Shown here piece after piece: positions 63,636 to 64,000 of a stretch of 64,000 bases of DNA. The DNA lies in contig CAXKWD010000005.1 in assembly GCA_964059195.1 (NCBI GenBank), forward strand, positions 92,083,882-92,147,881, read 5' to 3'. Below the pieces are notes generated by a model. It was given only the letters and a program-made list of their open reading frames with translations, was not told where the DNA came from and did not search any database. A program made the position numbers and the translations under genes. This stretch comes from Ectobius pallidus (Eukaryota; Arthropoda; Insecta; Blattodea; Ectobiidae). How positions within the stretch are numbered: position 1 is the stretch's first letter; the number at the start of each line of letters is the position of its first letter.

Positions 63636-63643
63636 ATAATAAA

Positions 63644-64000
63644 TAAAATTCATATTTCGTAAGCTTCTTCATTGTTATTATACCCTTAACTCTGAGTGGT
63701 CATTTTGACCTCACGTCCATGTTAATGTAACAGAATAATCACATCCATGGTTAAGGGTTAATTACAATAGGAATTTAACCTAGGTGATCTTATATTACAC
63801 AGAATTTGCTTACATCAACTAATAATTATGACGAAGACTAAGTATGGAGTTGCGTAGTTAAAATGTTGAGTATAAGTAATCTTTAGTACTTAAGGAACTG
63901 TCCAGTCAGAAGAATATCTTAATTTTTTCTTAAAAGTTCTGATTTGCTGTTTCTGATAGTTTATTATTTGATAGGGAGTAAAACGTTAGCAATAACTTTA
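63644..64000. other. AT-rich sequence to window edge
   Basis: No gene or repeat recognised. Confidence 0.4.

Noticed and set aside
1..64000. CRISPR arrays, operons, rRNA genes or prophage
   Set aside because: No regular repeat-spacer pattern and no bacterial gene organisation; introns and element types show a eukaryotic nuclear genome.

Overview
The window reads as nuclear DNA of an arthropod, most likely a large-genome insect (a cockroach or relative is a guess from texture, not shown). The base composition is AT-rich, genes are split by long introns, splice sites follow GT..AG, and much of the rest is mobile elements: BEL/Pao LTR, several non-LTR groups, Penelope-like elements, hAT-type and TA-inserting foldback elements, and tRNA-derived SINEs. 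There is no bacterial-style operon, CRISPR array or rRNA.

Two host genes can be rebuilt exon by exon, both on the minus strand. (1) 14672 down to 1229: a six-exon gene for a 308-residue CRAL-TRIO protein of the alpha-tocopherol-transfer-protein-like family. (2) 56548 down to 36530: an eleven-exon gene for an 874-residue TRPA-type cation channel with N-terminal ankyrin repeats, six membrane segments and a C-terminal coiled-coil stretch; the pyrexia/TRPA5 group is my best guess. In both models every junction keeps phase and ends at a clean stop.

Layout: 1-530, 3' end of a Penelope-like element; 1229-14672, the CRAL-TRIO gene, whose introns hold a foldback element (5161-5631), two small DNA transposons (4523-4916, 11756-12234 lies 3' of exon 1), an SVA-like composite repeat with a ~150-bp tandem unit (5868-7035) and hAT-type insertions. 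14750-20279 is intergenic with SINEs and a LINE RNase H fragment. 20280-31164 is one BEL/Pao element with two 1349-bp LTRs and a 5-bp target duplication; a 5'-truncated non-LTR element (about 27190-29680) has inserted near the end of its pol gene and supplies the present stop codon. 31165-36529 is intergenic with a hAT element and a SINE. 36530-56548 is the TRPA gene; its introns carry a tiny hairpin element near an acceptor, a tRNA-like inverted repeat, a head-to-head palindromic pair of Penelope-like elements (45700-47565), a decayed Penelope fragment and more hAT insertions. 57088-64000 has an RTE-like LINE end, a second LINE 3' end with a CTTAT-repeat tail, a 720-bp TA element and two nested hAT-type elements.

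The two host genes are not obviously functionally linked (lipid carrier, sensory channel). I did not find a clearly new biological system. The best leads are hammerhead-ribozyme-like motifs in Penelope-like ends, the perfect Penelope palindrome, a phase-compatible alternative splice pair within the TRPA ankyrin region, and a strong excess of the octamer TACCGGTA.
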